DNA of 64,000 nt from Stappia indica (GTDB taxonomy: Bacteria > Pseudomonadota > Alphaproteobacteria > Rhizobiales > Stappiaceae). Location: assembly GCF_009789575.1 (NCBI RefSeq), contig NZ_CP046908.1, positions 2,583,001-2,647,000 of the forward strand. The letters run 5' to 3'. This document shows positions 55,283-63,077 of this stretch, piece by piece; the stretch's first letter is position 1, and each line of letters starts with the position of its first letter. The notes under the pieces are model-generated. The model ran no database searches and had not been told where the DNA came from. It saw only the letters and a program-made list of their open reading frames with translations. A program made the translations under genes and the position numbers.

Positions 55283-55699
55283 ATGTATCTTATTCTGCTC
55301 GCCATCTTCCTTTCCGTCATGGCCTGCATCGTGGCCTATCATCTGGCGATCTATGCCTTGCCCTTCATGGTCGGCCTGACGGCCTTCAAATATGTCTATG
55401 CCACGGACGCCGGATTCTTGATGTCCGGCCTTGCCGCCATCGGCGCGGCGCTCTTGTCCATCGCCGTCGTGATCGCGGTGCTGGGGTTTGCGAAAAACCC
55501 GTTTCTGCGTCTCGGCGCGCTCGCCGTCTTCACGATACCCGCTGCCATCGCGGGCTATGCGCTCGTCTATGGCGTTACCAAAAACGCGGTAGATTCCACT
55601 TTCGCGCTCAACATCCTCGGCAGCGTGGGCGGCCTGTTCATCGGCGTCGCGGCCATGCTCAATCTCAATGCTCTGGGAACCGCCGTCCTCTCACGCTGA
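55283..55699 (+). CDS. four-helix ICE membrane protein, 138 aa
   Basis: ATG 55283 with SD TGGAGG. Four hydrophobic segments: LILLAIFLSVMACIVAYHLAI, SGLAAIGAALLSIAVVIAVLGF, LGALAVFTIPAAIAGYALVYGV and NILGSVGGLFIGVAAMLNL. No domain recognised. Upstream frame extension to 55193 lacks support. Function unknown; perhaps an exclusion or host-interaction protein of the ICE, but that is speculation. Confidence 0.78.
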   Translation: MYLILLAIFLSVMACIVAYHLAIYALPFMVGLTAFKYVYATDAGFLMSGLAAIGAALLSIAVVIAVLGFAKNPFLRLGALAVFTIPAAIAGYALVYGVTKNAVDSTFALNILGSVGGLFIGVAAMLNLNALGTAVLSR

Positions 55700-56382
55700 A
55701 CCGGACAGGCGATGCGTGGCGGCGTCCCGGCGCTCCCCATAGTGATGAAACCCGAGGGCCTGCGTCGCCGGATCTCCCACGCTGCCCGATCAGGGTGGAC
55801 AGATCGGCATGGAGATGACCTACCGTTATCGCCCCGGTCCCTTCGCCCGGTCAGCCCTGAGAATCGGTCATCGGCTCGGTTCTCGCAAACCGTGCGACAG
55901 CATCGCAGCCCGCTGGTCAGCCCGTCGTTTCGCCGGGCGGTTACGACCGCGATCACCTTCATCGTCGCCCTTCCCAATATCCGCCGGATCGCGCCAGCGG
56001 CCCCGGATGGTTCTGGCGATGCCATTCTACTGAAAACCCGACAGCACATTCTTCTCGTCCCGGCCTGCCTTTCGGGCGGGGACGCGGATGGTCGGTGAAT
56101 AAGGCCGGCGCCCGCGCGGGGTGGTGCGGACAGGGCCATGAGAGCACTGTTGGCAGCAAGGACGATGTTTGTGCTGTGCGTCTCAGTCCGTGTGCGTTCC
56201 GAGGCGCCAATCCCTCCGACTGACTGATCCCCTAAGTCCGTTCGGTTTCCACCAGCAACCCCCGCGGCTCCCAGCCGTGTTGCCGCGCGAGCGCGGCTGC
56301 CCGCTCCACCTGGGGCCTTAGGGGCGAGCTGCCGTGAGGACGGCAGTTGCGGGAGTCTCCCGACAGCCTTGGCCGGGTCTCG
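55700..56382. other. long spacer between membrane protein and ssb
   Basis: No gene is supported. Open frames on both strands (for example 55712-56098 rightward; 55567-56139 leftward) are Arg/Pro/Ser-rich with no ribosome site or domain, as expected of antisense or non-coding GC-rich DNA. The right part is the ssb leader. Confidence 0.4.
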
Positions 56383-56403
56383 TCGGAGGGATGGTCCCTC
56401 CGA
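56383..56403 (+). promoter_or_regulatory. leader hairpin with ATGGT loop (copy 2), upstream of ssb
   Basis: TCGGAGGG/CCCTCCGA (56383-56390, 56396-56403) closing loop ATGGT, 20 bp before the ssb start. Same loop as the hairpin before the 54-aa gene, different stem sequence. Confidence 0.6.
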
Positions 56404-56423
56404 AGAAGCAACGGAGACTTACA

Positions 56424-56825
56424 ATGCAGAACATCGTCATCCTCGCCGGCAACATCGGTCAGGACCCCGAAGCCCGCATCACCCAGGGCGGCACCGGCAT
56501 CACCCACTTCACCCTGGCCACCTCGCGTCCCCGCTACTCGGAAGGCAAGGTTGTCCGGGACGAGAACGGCTATCGGGTGCAGGATACCGAATGGCACCGC
56601 ATCACCGCCTTCAACGGCCTCGGCAAGACGATCCAGCAATATTGCGAGAAGGGTATGAAGGTTCTGGTTCGCGGCCGCATCCACTACACGAAGTGGACCG
56701 ACCAGCAGGGCAACGATCGCTACGGTTGCGAGATAATCGCCGAGACAGTCGATTTCCTCAGCCGGGCCAGGCAGACCGAAAACGGTCAGGCCCAGCGCGA
56801 CCTAGACGACGATATCCCCTTCTGA
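56424..56825 (+). CDS. ssb: single-stranded DNA-binding protein (ICE copy)
   Basis: 133 residues. OB-fold: QNIVILAGNIGQDPEARITQGGTGITHFTLATSR, TEWHRITAFNGLGKTIQQYCEKGMKVLVRGRIHYTKWTDQQGNDRY, and the acidic C-terminal tip DDDIPF that binds partner proteins. Shorter linker than the chromosomal SSB. It coats transferred ssDNA. SD GGAG lies 9 bp before the ATG; a terminator follows. Confidence 0.96.
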   Translation: MQNIVILAGNIGQDPEARITQGGTGITHFTLATSRPRYSEGKVVRDENGYRVQDTEWHRITAFNGLGKTIQQYCEKGMKVLVRGRIHYTKWTDQQGNDRYGCEIIAETVDFLSRARQTENGQAQRDLDDDIPF

Positions 56826-56837
56826 CAAGGGCCAGAG

Positions 56838-56866
56838 CCCGGCGGCAGAAGCCGCCGGGTTCCTTT
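56838..56866 (+). terminator. terminator after ssb
   Basis: CCCGGCGGC (56838-56846) AGAA GCCGCCGGG (56851-56859), then TTCCTTT. Confidence 0.9.
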
Positions 56867-56894
56867 CGTGCCCACAGAACCATGTTCGTTAGCC

Positions 56895-57335
56895 TTAGCC
56901 GCAAGATATACTTGAGATAATCCGTGAGTTCTCATCAAAGAAGACGTTCATCCTCTCGCGGCCGAGATCCGAGGTCACCGCACAGGTAGAACATGCCATC
57001 CGCCAGGTTACGTCGGCTGGCTTCTTGGGAAGAGAGTCCAGCGGTTCGCCGACAAAGCCCTGAAACTGGGACGCACGACATTGATCCCCGAAATAATACT
57101 TGCGTGAGCCATCCGCGCTTTCAGCGATCCAAATCATGGGATCGTGCGGATGATTACGAATCGTGGACCCCTCGGGAGCCCAATAGATGAAAGGCGGCTC
57201 AGGATCAGCGTCAATGATCACATCAGGCTCACCCAGCACCTCGGATGGTATTGGGTCGTTTTGTGCGGACGCATATCCCACCGTCGTGCTTATCATCGCC
57301 ACGGCTGCCGCAAAATACCTGACAGATTTCAGCAA
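56895..57335 (-). CDS. secreted I78-type peptidase-inhibitor-like protein
   Basis: 146 residues on the strand opposite to most of the ICE. Signal peptide VRYFAAAVAMISTTVGYASAQ with cleavage after ASA. The C-terminal half has the I78 layout: DQCRASQFQGFVGEPLDSL, then DLGRERMNVFFDENSRIISSISCG, parallel to the Cys...RLNxxxDxxGxIxxxxCG of Elastase/subtilisin inhibitors. Extra Cys (ACSTC) in the middle are unusual. Convergent with ssb across its terminator. Lower GC and orientation suggest cargo rather than backbone. Confidence 0.68.
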   Translation of the reverse strand: MLKSVRYFAAAVAMISTTVGYASAQNDPIPSEVLGEPDVIIDADPEPPFIYWAPEGSTIRNHPHDPMIWIAESADGSRKYYFGDQCRASQFQGFVGEPLDSLPKKPADVTWRMACSTCAVTSDLGRERMNVFFDENSRIISSISCG

Positions 57336-57578
57336 CAGGCTTCCTCATCATTCCTGCCATCGAAACACGATGACAAGACGTCAAATTACTACGTCGAAAA
57401 TATGTCCCTGAACACTAACCTCCCGTCTGTCCGGCTCGAAAGGACGACCGAATCAGTCGCAGTTGCGTTGCTCAAATAGGCGTGTAGGGCGTCCGATTCA
57501 GGTGGATTTCGTCCAAACTCCGACTATTATAGCCGTAGTTGTGGCGCGCTTTTATGTGCCGGTGGGAGGTGATCATGC

Positions 57579-57827
57579 ATGATCACCGCACATCAAACAC
57601 GAGCCGCGCGCGCATTGCTTGGTTGGACACAGGAGATGCTTGCCGACAGGGCCAGGGTATCGCTCACCGCGCTCAAGCGCATGGAGTCGATCAATGGCCT
57701 GCGCGTCTATGAAAGCACCGCCGATCAGGTGCGTCGCGCGCTCGAAGCGCAAGGCATCGTCTTTATCAATTCGGGCCCGCATATTGGAGTGATGGTCGAT
57801 GTTTCGCAGTTGCATACATACAAATAG
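57579..57827 (+). CDS. XRE-family HTH regulator, 82 aa
   Basis: ATG 57579 follows GGGAGGTGATC. QTRAARALLGWTQEMLADRARVSLTALKRMESINGLRVYESTADQVRRALEAQGIVF is a Cro/C1-type HTH. Common in alphaproteobacterial ICEs upstream of the rep-tra genes; a likely regulator of transfer. Confidence 0.93.
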   Translation: MITAHQTRAARALLGWTQEMLADRARVSLTALKRMESINGLRVYESTADQVRRALEAQGIVFINSGPHIGVMVDVSQLHTYK

Positions 57828-57955
57828 GATGGGACGCCGCTTTTGCTCCCCGTCTTCCCCGATAACTATCGTCGCTCTCCGCCGTTTCCCGGTCACTTCG
57901 TTGCGCTATGCGTCGGATCGCTTTAGGTGCTGCGTCACACATAGTGGGAGGTAGA

Positions 57956-58219
57956 ATGACCATGTTATCCTTTCTCGACGAGGCGCCGACCGGGGATCTG
58001 CTGACCGAATACGACCGGCAGAACGTAAAGCTCTATGTCCGTCTGCTTGATGCGGAGGAAGACGGGGCATGCTGGGAGGAGGCTGTCGAAGTGCTCTTCG
58101 GCATTGATCCGGATGCCGAGCCGGAACGTGCGCGCAAAATCCATGACAGCCATCTGGCGCGCGCACACTGGATGACCGAACATGGCTACAAGATCTTACG
58201 GCGAGGCCGGCCGAACTAA
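57956..58219 (+). CDS. hypothetical ICE protein, 87 aa
   Basis: ATG 57956, SD GGGAGGTAG. MTMLSFLDEAPTGDLLTEYDRQNVKLYVRLLDAEEDGACWEEAVEVLFGIDPDAEPERARKIHDSHLARAHWMTEHGYKIL: acidic and helical, widely conserved beside DUF2285/AlpA/RepA genes in this ICE family. Function unknown; probably a regulator partner. Confidence 0.82.
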   Translation: MTMLSFLDEAPTGDLLTEYDRQNVKLYVRLLDAEEDGACWEEAVEVLFGIDPDAEPERARKIHDSHLARAHWMTEHGYKILRRGRPN

Positions 58220-58352
58220 TTTCCCTCTCTGCCGCCGATGACCGTATTGCCGCCAGTGCAAGGCGGCTTGCGGCTCGCGGTAATTGCTCTGTGGATGACT
58301 CGCCGCGATCCTCTGCCCTAATTGGCGTATCTTGTTGAGCGGGAGGAGTGTC

Positions 58353-59124
58353 ATGAAACCCAACACATCACTCTGGCGCGTTGCGTCGACTTACGACTTC
58401 GTGGATCACGCAGGGGTCGACGATATCGCCTGGGAATGTCTGAGGCGAAACCGGGACTATCAGAAGGACTATGCCGGTCTAAAAGCGCGTAGTGCGCTCG
58501 ATCGCCCTGTGCCTGCGGAACTGGAGCGCCGCTGGGGGTTGCGATTTCGCCGCCCGTCCTCGCCTCGCAGCCGCTGACCAGCCGATCTTCTGGAGCGAAC
58601 ACGCCAATACGGGCGTCCTTCGCCTGGCTGCCGCTGGCGGGAGTGGTGAGGAGGACCAGGCAACCCTCCGAACATTTCTCGGCGACGAAATCAAAGCGGC
58701 CACCGAGGCTCTGCATATTCTGCGCAGGAGGATTAATCCCGACCAGCACCTCATGATCGATCCGAATTGCAGGCCGGACGATCCTCTGGAAGCGCGCATT
58801 TCCATCAGCCGCGATGGGCTTGATCGCCTGGCCGCGCTCGAGCGGCTGCTGCGCCAATTCCTCGGCTACAAGGTTCCAGCCGACAGGCGGATGACCGACC
58901 AGCAACGCCGGCGCCTGAAATCCATGTTCCGCGCGGTCGACGCACGCCAGCATAATGCCAGCCAGCGCGAGATCGCCGGTGTCCTCTATGGCGTCGAGCG
59001 GGTTGCTTCCGAACACTGGAAAACCTCATCCTTGCGCGACGCCGTGAGCGAACTGCTCAAATATGGCGATGCAATGATCGGCGGCGGCTATCTCAAGCTC
59101 CTGCGCTTCCGCCGCCGATTATAG
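58353..59124 (+). pseudogene. DUF6499-DUF2285 regulator, split by +1 shift
   Basis: ATG 58353 frame: LWRVASTYDFVDHAGVDDIAWECLRRNRDYQKDY (DUF6499 transcriptional-regulator domain) to ERRWGLRF, then a stop at 58577. The other frame continues ARPRLAAADQPIFWSEHANTG and the DUF2285 domain to 59124 (DGLDRLAALERLLRQFLGYKVP, QRRRLKSMFRAVDARQHNASQREIAGVLYG). Removing one T of the TTT at 58545-58547 joins them into one 256-aa protein like known homologues. It is either a recent mutation, a sequencing error, or a +1 recoding site. Start SD AGGAGTGTC. Confidence 0.75.
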
Positions 59125-59144
59125 CCGCCTGTCCGATCAAGGGT

Positions 59145-59174
59145 GGGGGAATTTAGCCTCCCCTGAATTCCCCC
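59145..59174 (+). terminator. hairpin after DUF2285 gene
   Basis: Perfect 9-bp arms GGGGGAATT (59145-59153) and AATTCCCCC (59166-59174). No T-run, so terminator or leader for the HTH gene. Confidence 0.5.
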
Positions 59175-59259
59175 TCCCTCTGCGCGATCGTTCTTCGCCA
59201 CCGTGACCTGTGTCCGCCGCTTCGAACCAGCGGCTCCACAGCAAACCACGGAGGCACCC

Positions 59260-59541
59260 ATGCGACCCGATCCTGCTCTTTTACCGCCCCGCTTCCTGCG
59301 CACGAAAGAAGCGGCAGCCTTTCTCGGCCTGTCCGCACGCACGCTGGAAAAGCATCGAACCTATGGCACCGGCCCATCCTACCGCAAGCTCGGCGGCCGC
59401 GTGGTCTACACCATCCATGAGCTGGAAGCCTGGGCTGAAAAGGGCACGGTCACCTCGACCTCGGACCCGCGCGGCAGCGTGCTGCCCGCCAAGCGGCAGG
59501 AGCTGACATCTTCTGGTCATTCCGGTCGCTACGCACGCTGA
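59260..59541 (+). CDS. AlpA/excisionase-like HTH protein
   Basis: 93 residues from ATG 59260 (SD GGAGGC). PRFLRTKEAAAFLGLSARTLEKHRTYGTGPSYRKLGGRVVYTIHELEAWAEKGTV is a MerR-like winged helix of the HTH_17 type. In ICEs this gene sits before repA and regulates excision or replication. Stop is 11 bp before repA. Confidence 0.93.
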   Translation: MRPDPALLPPRFLRTKEAAAFLGLSARTLEKHRTYGTGPSYRKLGGRVVYTIHELEAWAEKGTVTSTSDPRGSVLPAKRQELTSSGHSGRYAR

Positions 59542-59552
59542 GGTCGGGCCAT

Positions 59553-60671
59553 ATGTCGCGTTATCGACCACCAGCCTCCGAACGGGCCCAGCTCGATGCG
59601 TTCGTGATCGCAACGGGCGATGCAAGCCCGCGCGATCAACGGGATCTCATGGAACGGCCGTTCTTCTCGCTGGCCAAGGCCAAGAGGATCGTTCCGATCC
59701 GCTACGCATCGGGCGATGTCCGAGTCGAGGTGTTCGCAGTTCCCGAACACGGCATGGCGACCATCTGGGACGCCGATGTTCTCATCTGGGCCGCGAGCCA
59801 GATCGTCGAAGCCCAGAACCACGGGCTCGTCACGTCCCGCTTCCTGCGTTTCACACCCTACCAGCTTCTCACCGCAACCGGCCGCGGCACAGGCATTCGC
59901 GCCTACGAACTGCTCAAGGGAGCGCTCGACCGGCTGCAATCGACCTCGATCCGCACCACCATCCGTCACGACAAGCAATGGCGGCGGCATCAGTTCTCCT
60001 GGATCAATGAATGGGAAATGCTCACCCGGCACGACGGCCGCGTCGAGGGCATGGAATTCGTCCTGCCAGACTGGTTCTATCGCGGCGTCATCGACCGCAC
60101 GCTCGTACTGGCGATCGACCCGGCCTATTTCCGGCTGAGCGGCGGACTGGAACGCTGGCTCTACCGCGTTGCCCGCAAGCATGCCGGTCGCCAGCCGGAA
60201 GGCTGGCGCTTCGAGTTTTTCCATCTTCACAGGAAGTCCGGTTCGCTCGCACGACCTTCGGATTTCGCGCTGCACATGCGCCGGCTGATCATGCGCCAGC
60301 CGCTGCCTGGCTATCGCCTGGCACGCGAGATCGAGGACGGCCGCGAGCTGCTCCGCATCCAGCCTGTGCGCCTGTGGAAAGCCAGTGGACGAAGTGTGGA
60401 CGGCATCTGTACTTCGAACGCATCCACTATCTGTACTTCGCACGCAGCAGGCACTGTACTTCGCACGCAGGGACAGCAGTTAAGCCTTTGGCCTGAAAAA
60501 CAAATTCCGGCCCTTAACTTATCTAACCCTCTTGAATCTAACTTTTGTAGAGGCGCGCGCCCTGGGGAAAACCGGCTTCTCGACACCGCTGGCGACGCCT
60601 CCGACGGTCGGCTGACCGCGCAAAACATTCGGCTTTTCGCAAAGCGTGAACGGGGGCCGGAAGATGACTGA
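59553..60671 (+). CDS. repA: replication initiator RepA (ICE type)
   Basis: 372 residues. DLMERPFFSLAKAKRIVPIRYASGDVRVEVFAVPEHGMATIWDADVLIWAASQI at the start and RAYELLKGALDRLQSTSIRTTIRH, FVLPDWFYRGVIDRTLVLAIDPAYFRLSGGLERWLYRVARKHAG in the middle are the RPA/RepA initiator signatures with two winged helices. Such ICE RepA proteins support rolling or theta replication of the excised form. The C-terminal coding region contains three direct repeats of ~16 bp that may be its own iterons. Its stop overlaps the start of the 62-aa gene. Confidence 0.94.
   Translation: MSRYRPPASERAQLDAFVIATGDASPRDQRDLMERPFFSLAKAKRIVPIRYASGDVRVEVFAVPEHGMATIWDADVLIWAASQIVEAQNHGLVTSRFLRFTPYQLLTATGRGTGIRAYELLKGALDRLQSTSIRTTIRHDKQWRRHQFSWINEWEMLTRHDGRVEGMEFVLPDWFYRGVIDRTLVLAIDPAYFRLSGGLERWLYRVARKHAGRQPEGWRFEFFHLHRKSGSLARPSDFALHMRRLIMRQPLPGYRLAREIEDGRELLRIQPVRLWKASGRSVDGICTSNASTICTSHAAGTVLRTQGQQLSLWPEKQIPALNLSNPLESNFCRGARPGENRLLDTAGDASDGRLTAQNIRLFAKRERGPEDD
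60407..60469 (+). repeat. three iteron-like direct repeats inside repA
   Basis: CTGTACTTCGAACGCA (60407-60422), CTGTACTTCGCACGCA (60431-60446) and CTGTACTTCGCACGCA (60454-60469), spaced 24 and 23 bp, about two helical turns, so they lie on one face of DNA. They are a candidate oriV or RepA-binding site. They could also be peptide repeats (ICTS motif) without DNA function. Confidence 0.6.
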
Positions 60672-60852
60672 ACGGTCCCGCAACTCGTCGTCTCGCGTTC
60701 CTTTAATCGTTGAACGGAATTCCCCGTTAATCGTGGACTCGCTCATCGACGCCTTACCGTCGCGAAGCACCGGCAACGGCCCACGATTGGCCTGCCAAAC
60801 GCCGTCGACACGGCACGCGCTAATCATCAAATCGACAGGATTAAAGCCATGA
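60664..60852 (+). CDS. hypothetical 62-aa protein between repA and DUF2840
   Basis: ATG 60664 overlaps the repA stop and the stop (TGA 60850-60852) overlaps the DUF2840 ATG. MTERSRNSSSRVPLIVERNSPL to STRHALIIKSTGLKP: basic, Ser/Arg-rich. Not recognised. In related elements parA and a small ribbon-helix-helix gene occupy this place, so this could be a remnant that maintains translational coupling. Confidence 0.55.
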   Translation: MTERSRNSSSRVPLIVERNSPLIVDSLIDALPSRSTGNGPRLACQTPSTRHALIIKSTGLKP

Positions 60853-61352
60853 GGCCGCCCGCCGACGTGCGCGCCGCCTACAAGGCCGCGCCCCATCTCA
60901 CCCATGTGGAGCTCACCTGGCGCCAAGGCCGAATCGAACACTGGCTGCGCTTCGGTCATCCAGTCGCCGAGCAACGGATCGATTATGCCCGCCGTATCGC
61001 CAGCTTCGCTCCCGGCTACGTCTTCGCCTTCGTCCGTTGGGCCTCGAACGCCTATGGCACGGTGCTTTCGCGCGTCGACATCGTGCGCGTCGTCGAACCC
61101 GGGGAAGCCTTTCAGACGCTGCCTTTCGTCCGGCGCGGCGGCGACATCCTGCTTCGCCTCGACGGCTGGCCGCAGGTGGAAAAGGTTCTCCAGGCGATCG
61201 ACGCCATCGAAGCGCTCGGCCTCGATCCGGCTGATGTTACGCCCGATCACTGGCGCCATGTCCACAATCGCCTGACCGTCGGTCTGGAGCCGCACGGCTA
61301 TACGCTTGCGCAGCACAACGCCTGGCTCAAACGGCGGAGGATTCAGTCGTGA
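60849..61352 (+). CDS. DUF2840 protein
   Basis: 167 residues. THVELTWRQGRIEHWLRFGHPVAEQRIDYARRIASFAPGYVFAFVRWASNAYGTVLSRVDIVR and GLDPADVTPDHWRHVHNRLTVGL are the DUF2840 hallmarks. Restricted to conjugative elements, always near traF/S26 and relaxase genes; function unknown. Both ends overlap neighbours (ATGA, GTGA). Confidence 0.95.
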   Translation: MRPPADVRAAYKAAPHLTHVELTWRQGRIEHWLRFGHPVAEQRIDYARRIASFAPGYVFAFVRWASNAYGTVLSRVDIVRVVEPGEAFQTLPFVRRGGDILLRLDGWPQVEKVLQAIDAIEALGLDPADVTPDHWRHVHNRLTVGLEPHGYTLAQHNAWLKRRRIQS

Positions 61353-62119
61353 CGATCCTCGCCGGCGATTGCCGGGAACTTATGCCCGCGTACGGTCCCT
61401 TCGACATGATCATCGCCGATCCGCCTTATGGCGACACATCGCTTGCATGGGATCGGCGCGTCGAAGGATGGCTGCCGCTTGCGCGGGCAGCCCTCGGCCG
61501 CACCGGATCGCTCTGGGTTTTCGGCTCGCTGCGCTGCTTCATGGCCACGGCCGACCGCTTTGCCGATGCAGGTCTTCGCTACGCACAGGAAATCGTCTGG
61601 GAGAAGCAGAATGGCTCCGGTTTCCACGCCGACCGCTTCAAGCGCGTGCATGAGTTGGCCGTCCAGTTCTATCGCGCCGAGACGCCATGGCGCGACATTT
61701 ACAACGATGTGCAGACCACCCCTGATGCGGTCGCCCGCACCGTTCGCCGCAAGCGCCGTCCTCCCCATACCGGCCATATAGACGCTGGCTATTACATCAG
61801 CCATGACGGCGGTCCGCGCATCATGCGGTCGGTCATCTACATCCGCAATGCGCACGGCCGCGCCATTCATCCGACCGAGAAACCGACATCGCTCCTCGAA
61901 ATCCTGATCCGGACAAGCTGCCCTGAAGGCGGCCTTGTTGGCGACTGGTTTGCCGGATCGGGCGCCGCGGGAGAAGCGTGCCGGCTGTCCGGCCGGCACT
62001 ATATCGGCTGCGAGCTCGATGCCGACATGGCTGCGCTTGCGCGTGCGCGCATCGCTGCCGTCCTGCCACTGCACGGCGGAGGCCCCGCGCGCCGCGAGCC
62101 AGCCGGGGGCAAGCCATGA
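61349..62119 (+). CDS. DNA adenine/cytosine-N4 methyltransferase (beta-type)
   Basis: 256 residues from GTG overlapping the DUF2840 stop. Catalytic motif IIADPPYGDTSLAWD near the N-terminus and SAM motif GDWFAGSGAAGEAC near the C-terminus; this order (DPPY first) is the beta group of amino-methyltransferases. HPTEKPTSLLEILIRTS is motif X. No restriction gene is near, so it probably protects the element from host enzymes or sets epigenetic marks. Overlaps traF (ATGA). Confidence 0.94.
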   Translation: MTILAGDCRELMPAYGPFDMIIADPPYGDTSLAWDRRVEGWLPLARAALGRTGSLWVFGSLRCFMATADRFADAGLRYAQEIVWEKQNGSGFHADRFKRVHELAVQFYRAETPWRDIYNDVQTTPDAVARTVRRKRRPPHTGHIDAGYYISHDGGPRIMRSVIYIRNAHGRAIHPTEKPTSLLEILIRTSCPEGGLVGDWFAGSGAAGEACRLSGRHYIGCELDADMAALARARIAAVLPLHGGGPARREPAGGKP

Positions 62120-62664
62120 CCGCGCGCAAGGCCACACTGGGCGCGATGCTCGCCGGTGCAGCGCTCATCGCGCTGCCGGCATGGACCAGGCATGCGCCAT
62201 GGCTCATCTGGAACGCATCGGCCAGCGTGCCGATCGGGCTCTACACAGTCACCCCGGCGAAAGAGATCGAGGTCGGCGATCTGGTCGCGGTGCTGCCGCC
62301 CGGCGACCTCGCCATCTTCCTCGACACGCGCGGCTACCTGCCGCGCGGTGTGCCGCTCATCAAACGCGTGCTCGCACTTTCCGGCACAAAGGTCTGCCGC
62401 CACGCGGCAACGATCATTGCCTACGATCACGCCTATGGCGAAGCGCAGGCGCGTGACCGCTTCGATCGCGACCTGCCTTCCTGGCAAGGCTGCCGCACAC
62501 TCGCCGAAGGCGAAGTGTTCCTGATGAATTGGGACGCTCCCGACAGCCTCGACGGCCGATATTTCGGGCCATTGCCGCTTTCTTCCATCACCGCCCGCGT
62601 CACGCCGGTCTGGACCGACGAGAACGGCGACGGGCGCTTCCGATGGCGGGCGTCAACGCGGTGA
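62116..62664 (+). CDS. TraF-type S26 signal peptidase
   Basis: 182 residues. One N-terminal membrane helix (LAGAALIALPAW), catalytic Ser in SASVPIGLY and Lys in LIKRVLALSG; VFLMNWDAPDSLDGRYFGPL is the S26C extracytoplasmic motif. TraF peptidases process and cyclise conjugative pilin in the inner membrane. Overlaps the methyltransferase stop. Confidence 0.94.
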   Translation: MTARKATLGAMLAGAALIALPAWTRHAPWLIWNASASVPIGLYTVTPAKEIEVGDLVAVLPPGDLAIFLDTRGYLPRGVPLIKRVLALSGTKVCRHAATIIAYDHAYGEAQARDRFDRDLPSWQGCRTLAEGEVFLMNWDAPDSLDGRYFGPLPLSSITARVTPVWTDENGDGRFRWRASTR

Positions 62665-62735
62665 GCGCCCCGTCCGTCGGCCGGCGCTCCGCTTGCCGGC
62701 CGTCACCCATCACCGCAGCAGAAAGGACCAGACCC

Positions 62736-63074
62736 ATGCCACAGATCGGCGAATTCACCCGCGAGAGTTTCGGCTTTTCCGGCCGCATCCAAACGCTCTT
62801 CCTCGACCGGACGATCGCAATTCTTCCAGCCGAGCCATCGGAGGTCGAGAACGCGCCCAACCACCGCGTCTATCTCGGCGGCGACGGTGACGGGCCGGAG
62901 ATCGGCGCGGCATGGACCCGCACCGGCGAGAAAGCCGGCGAGTATCTCTCCGTGCTGCTCGACGATCCGTCCCTTCAGCATCCGATCCGCGCCAACCTGT
63001 TCCAGAATGGCAGCGACGCCGTCTCCTGGTCGCTGCACTGGAACCGGCCCCCCAAAGGTGACGGAAAGGACTGA
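62736..63074 (+). CDS. DUF736 protein
   Basis: 112 residues from ATG 62736. IGEFTRESFGFSGRIQTLFLDRTIAILPAE, NHRVYLGGDGDGPEIGAAWTRTGEKAGEYLSVLLDDPSLQHPIRANLF are the DUF736 repeats. Conserved next to tra genes; role unknown, possibly ssDNA-binding. The 71-bp gap from traF is the largest in this transfer cluster. Confidence 0.95.
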   Translation: MPQIGEFTRESFGFSGRIQTLFLDRTIAILPAEPSEVENAPNHRVYLGGDGDGPEIGAAWTRTGEKAGEYLSVLLDDPSLQHPIRANLFQNGSDAVSWSLHWNRPPKGDGKD

Positions 63075-63077
63075 GCG

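Noticed and set aside
55712-56098. 128-codon frame between membrane protein and ssb
   Set aside because: No ribosome site, Arg/Ser/Pro-rich, no homology recognised; both strands are equally open here.
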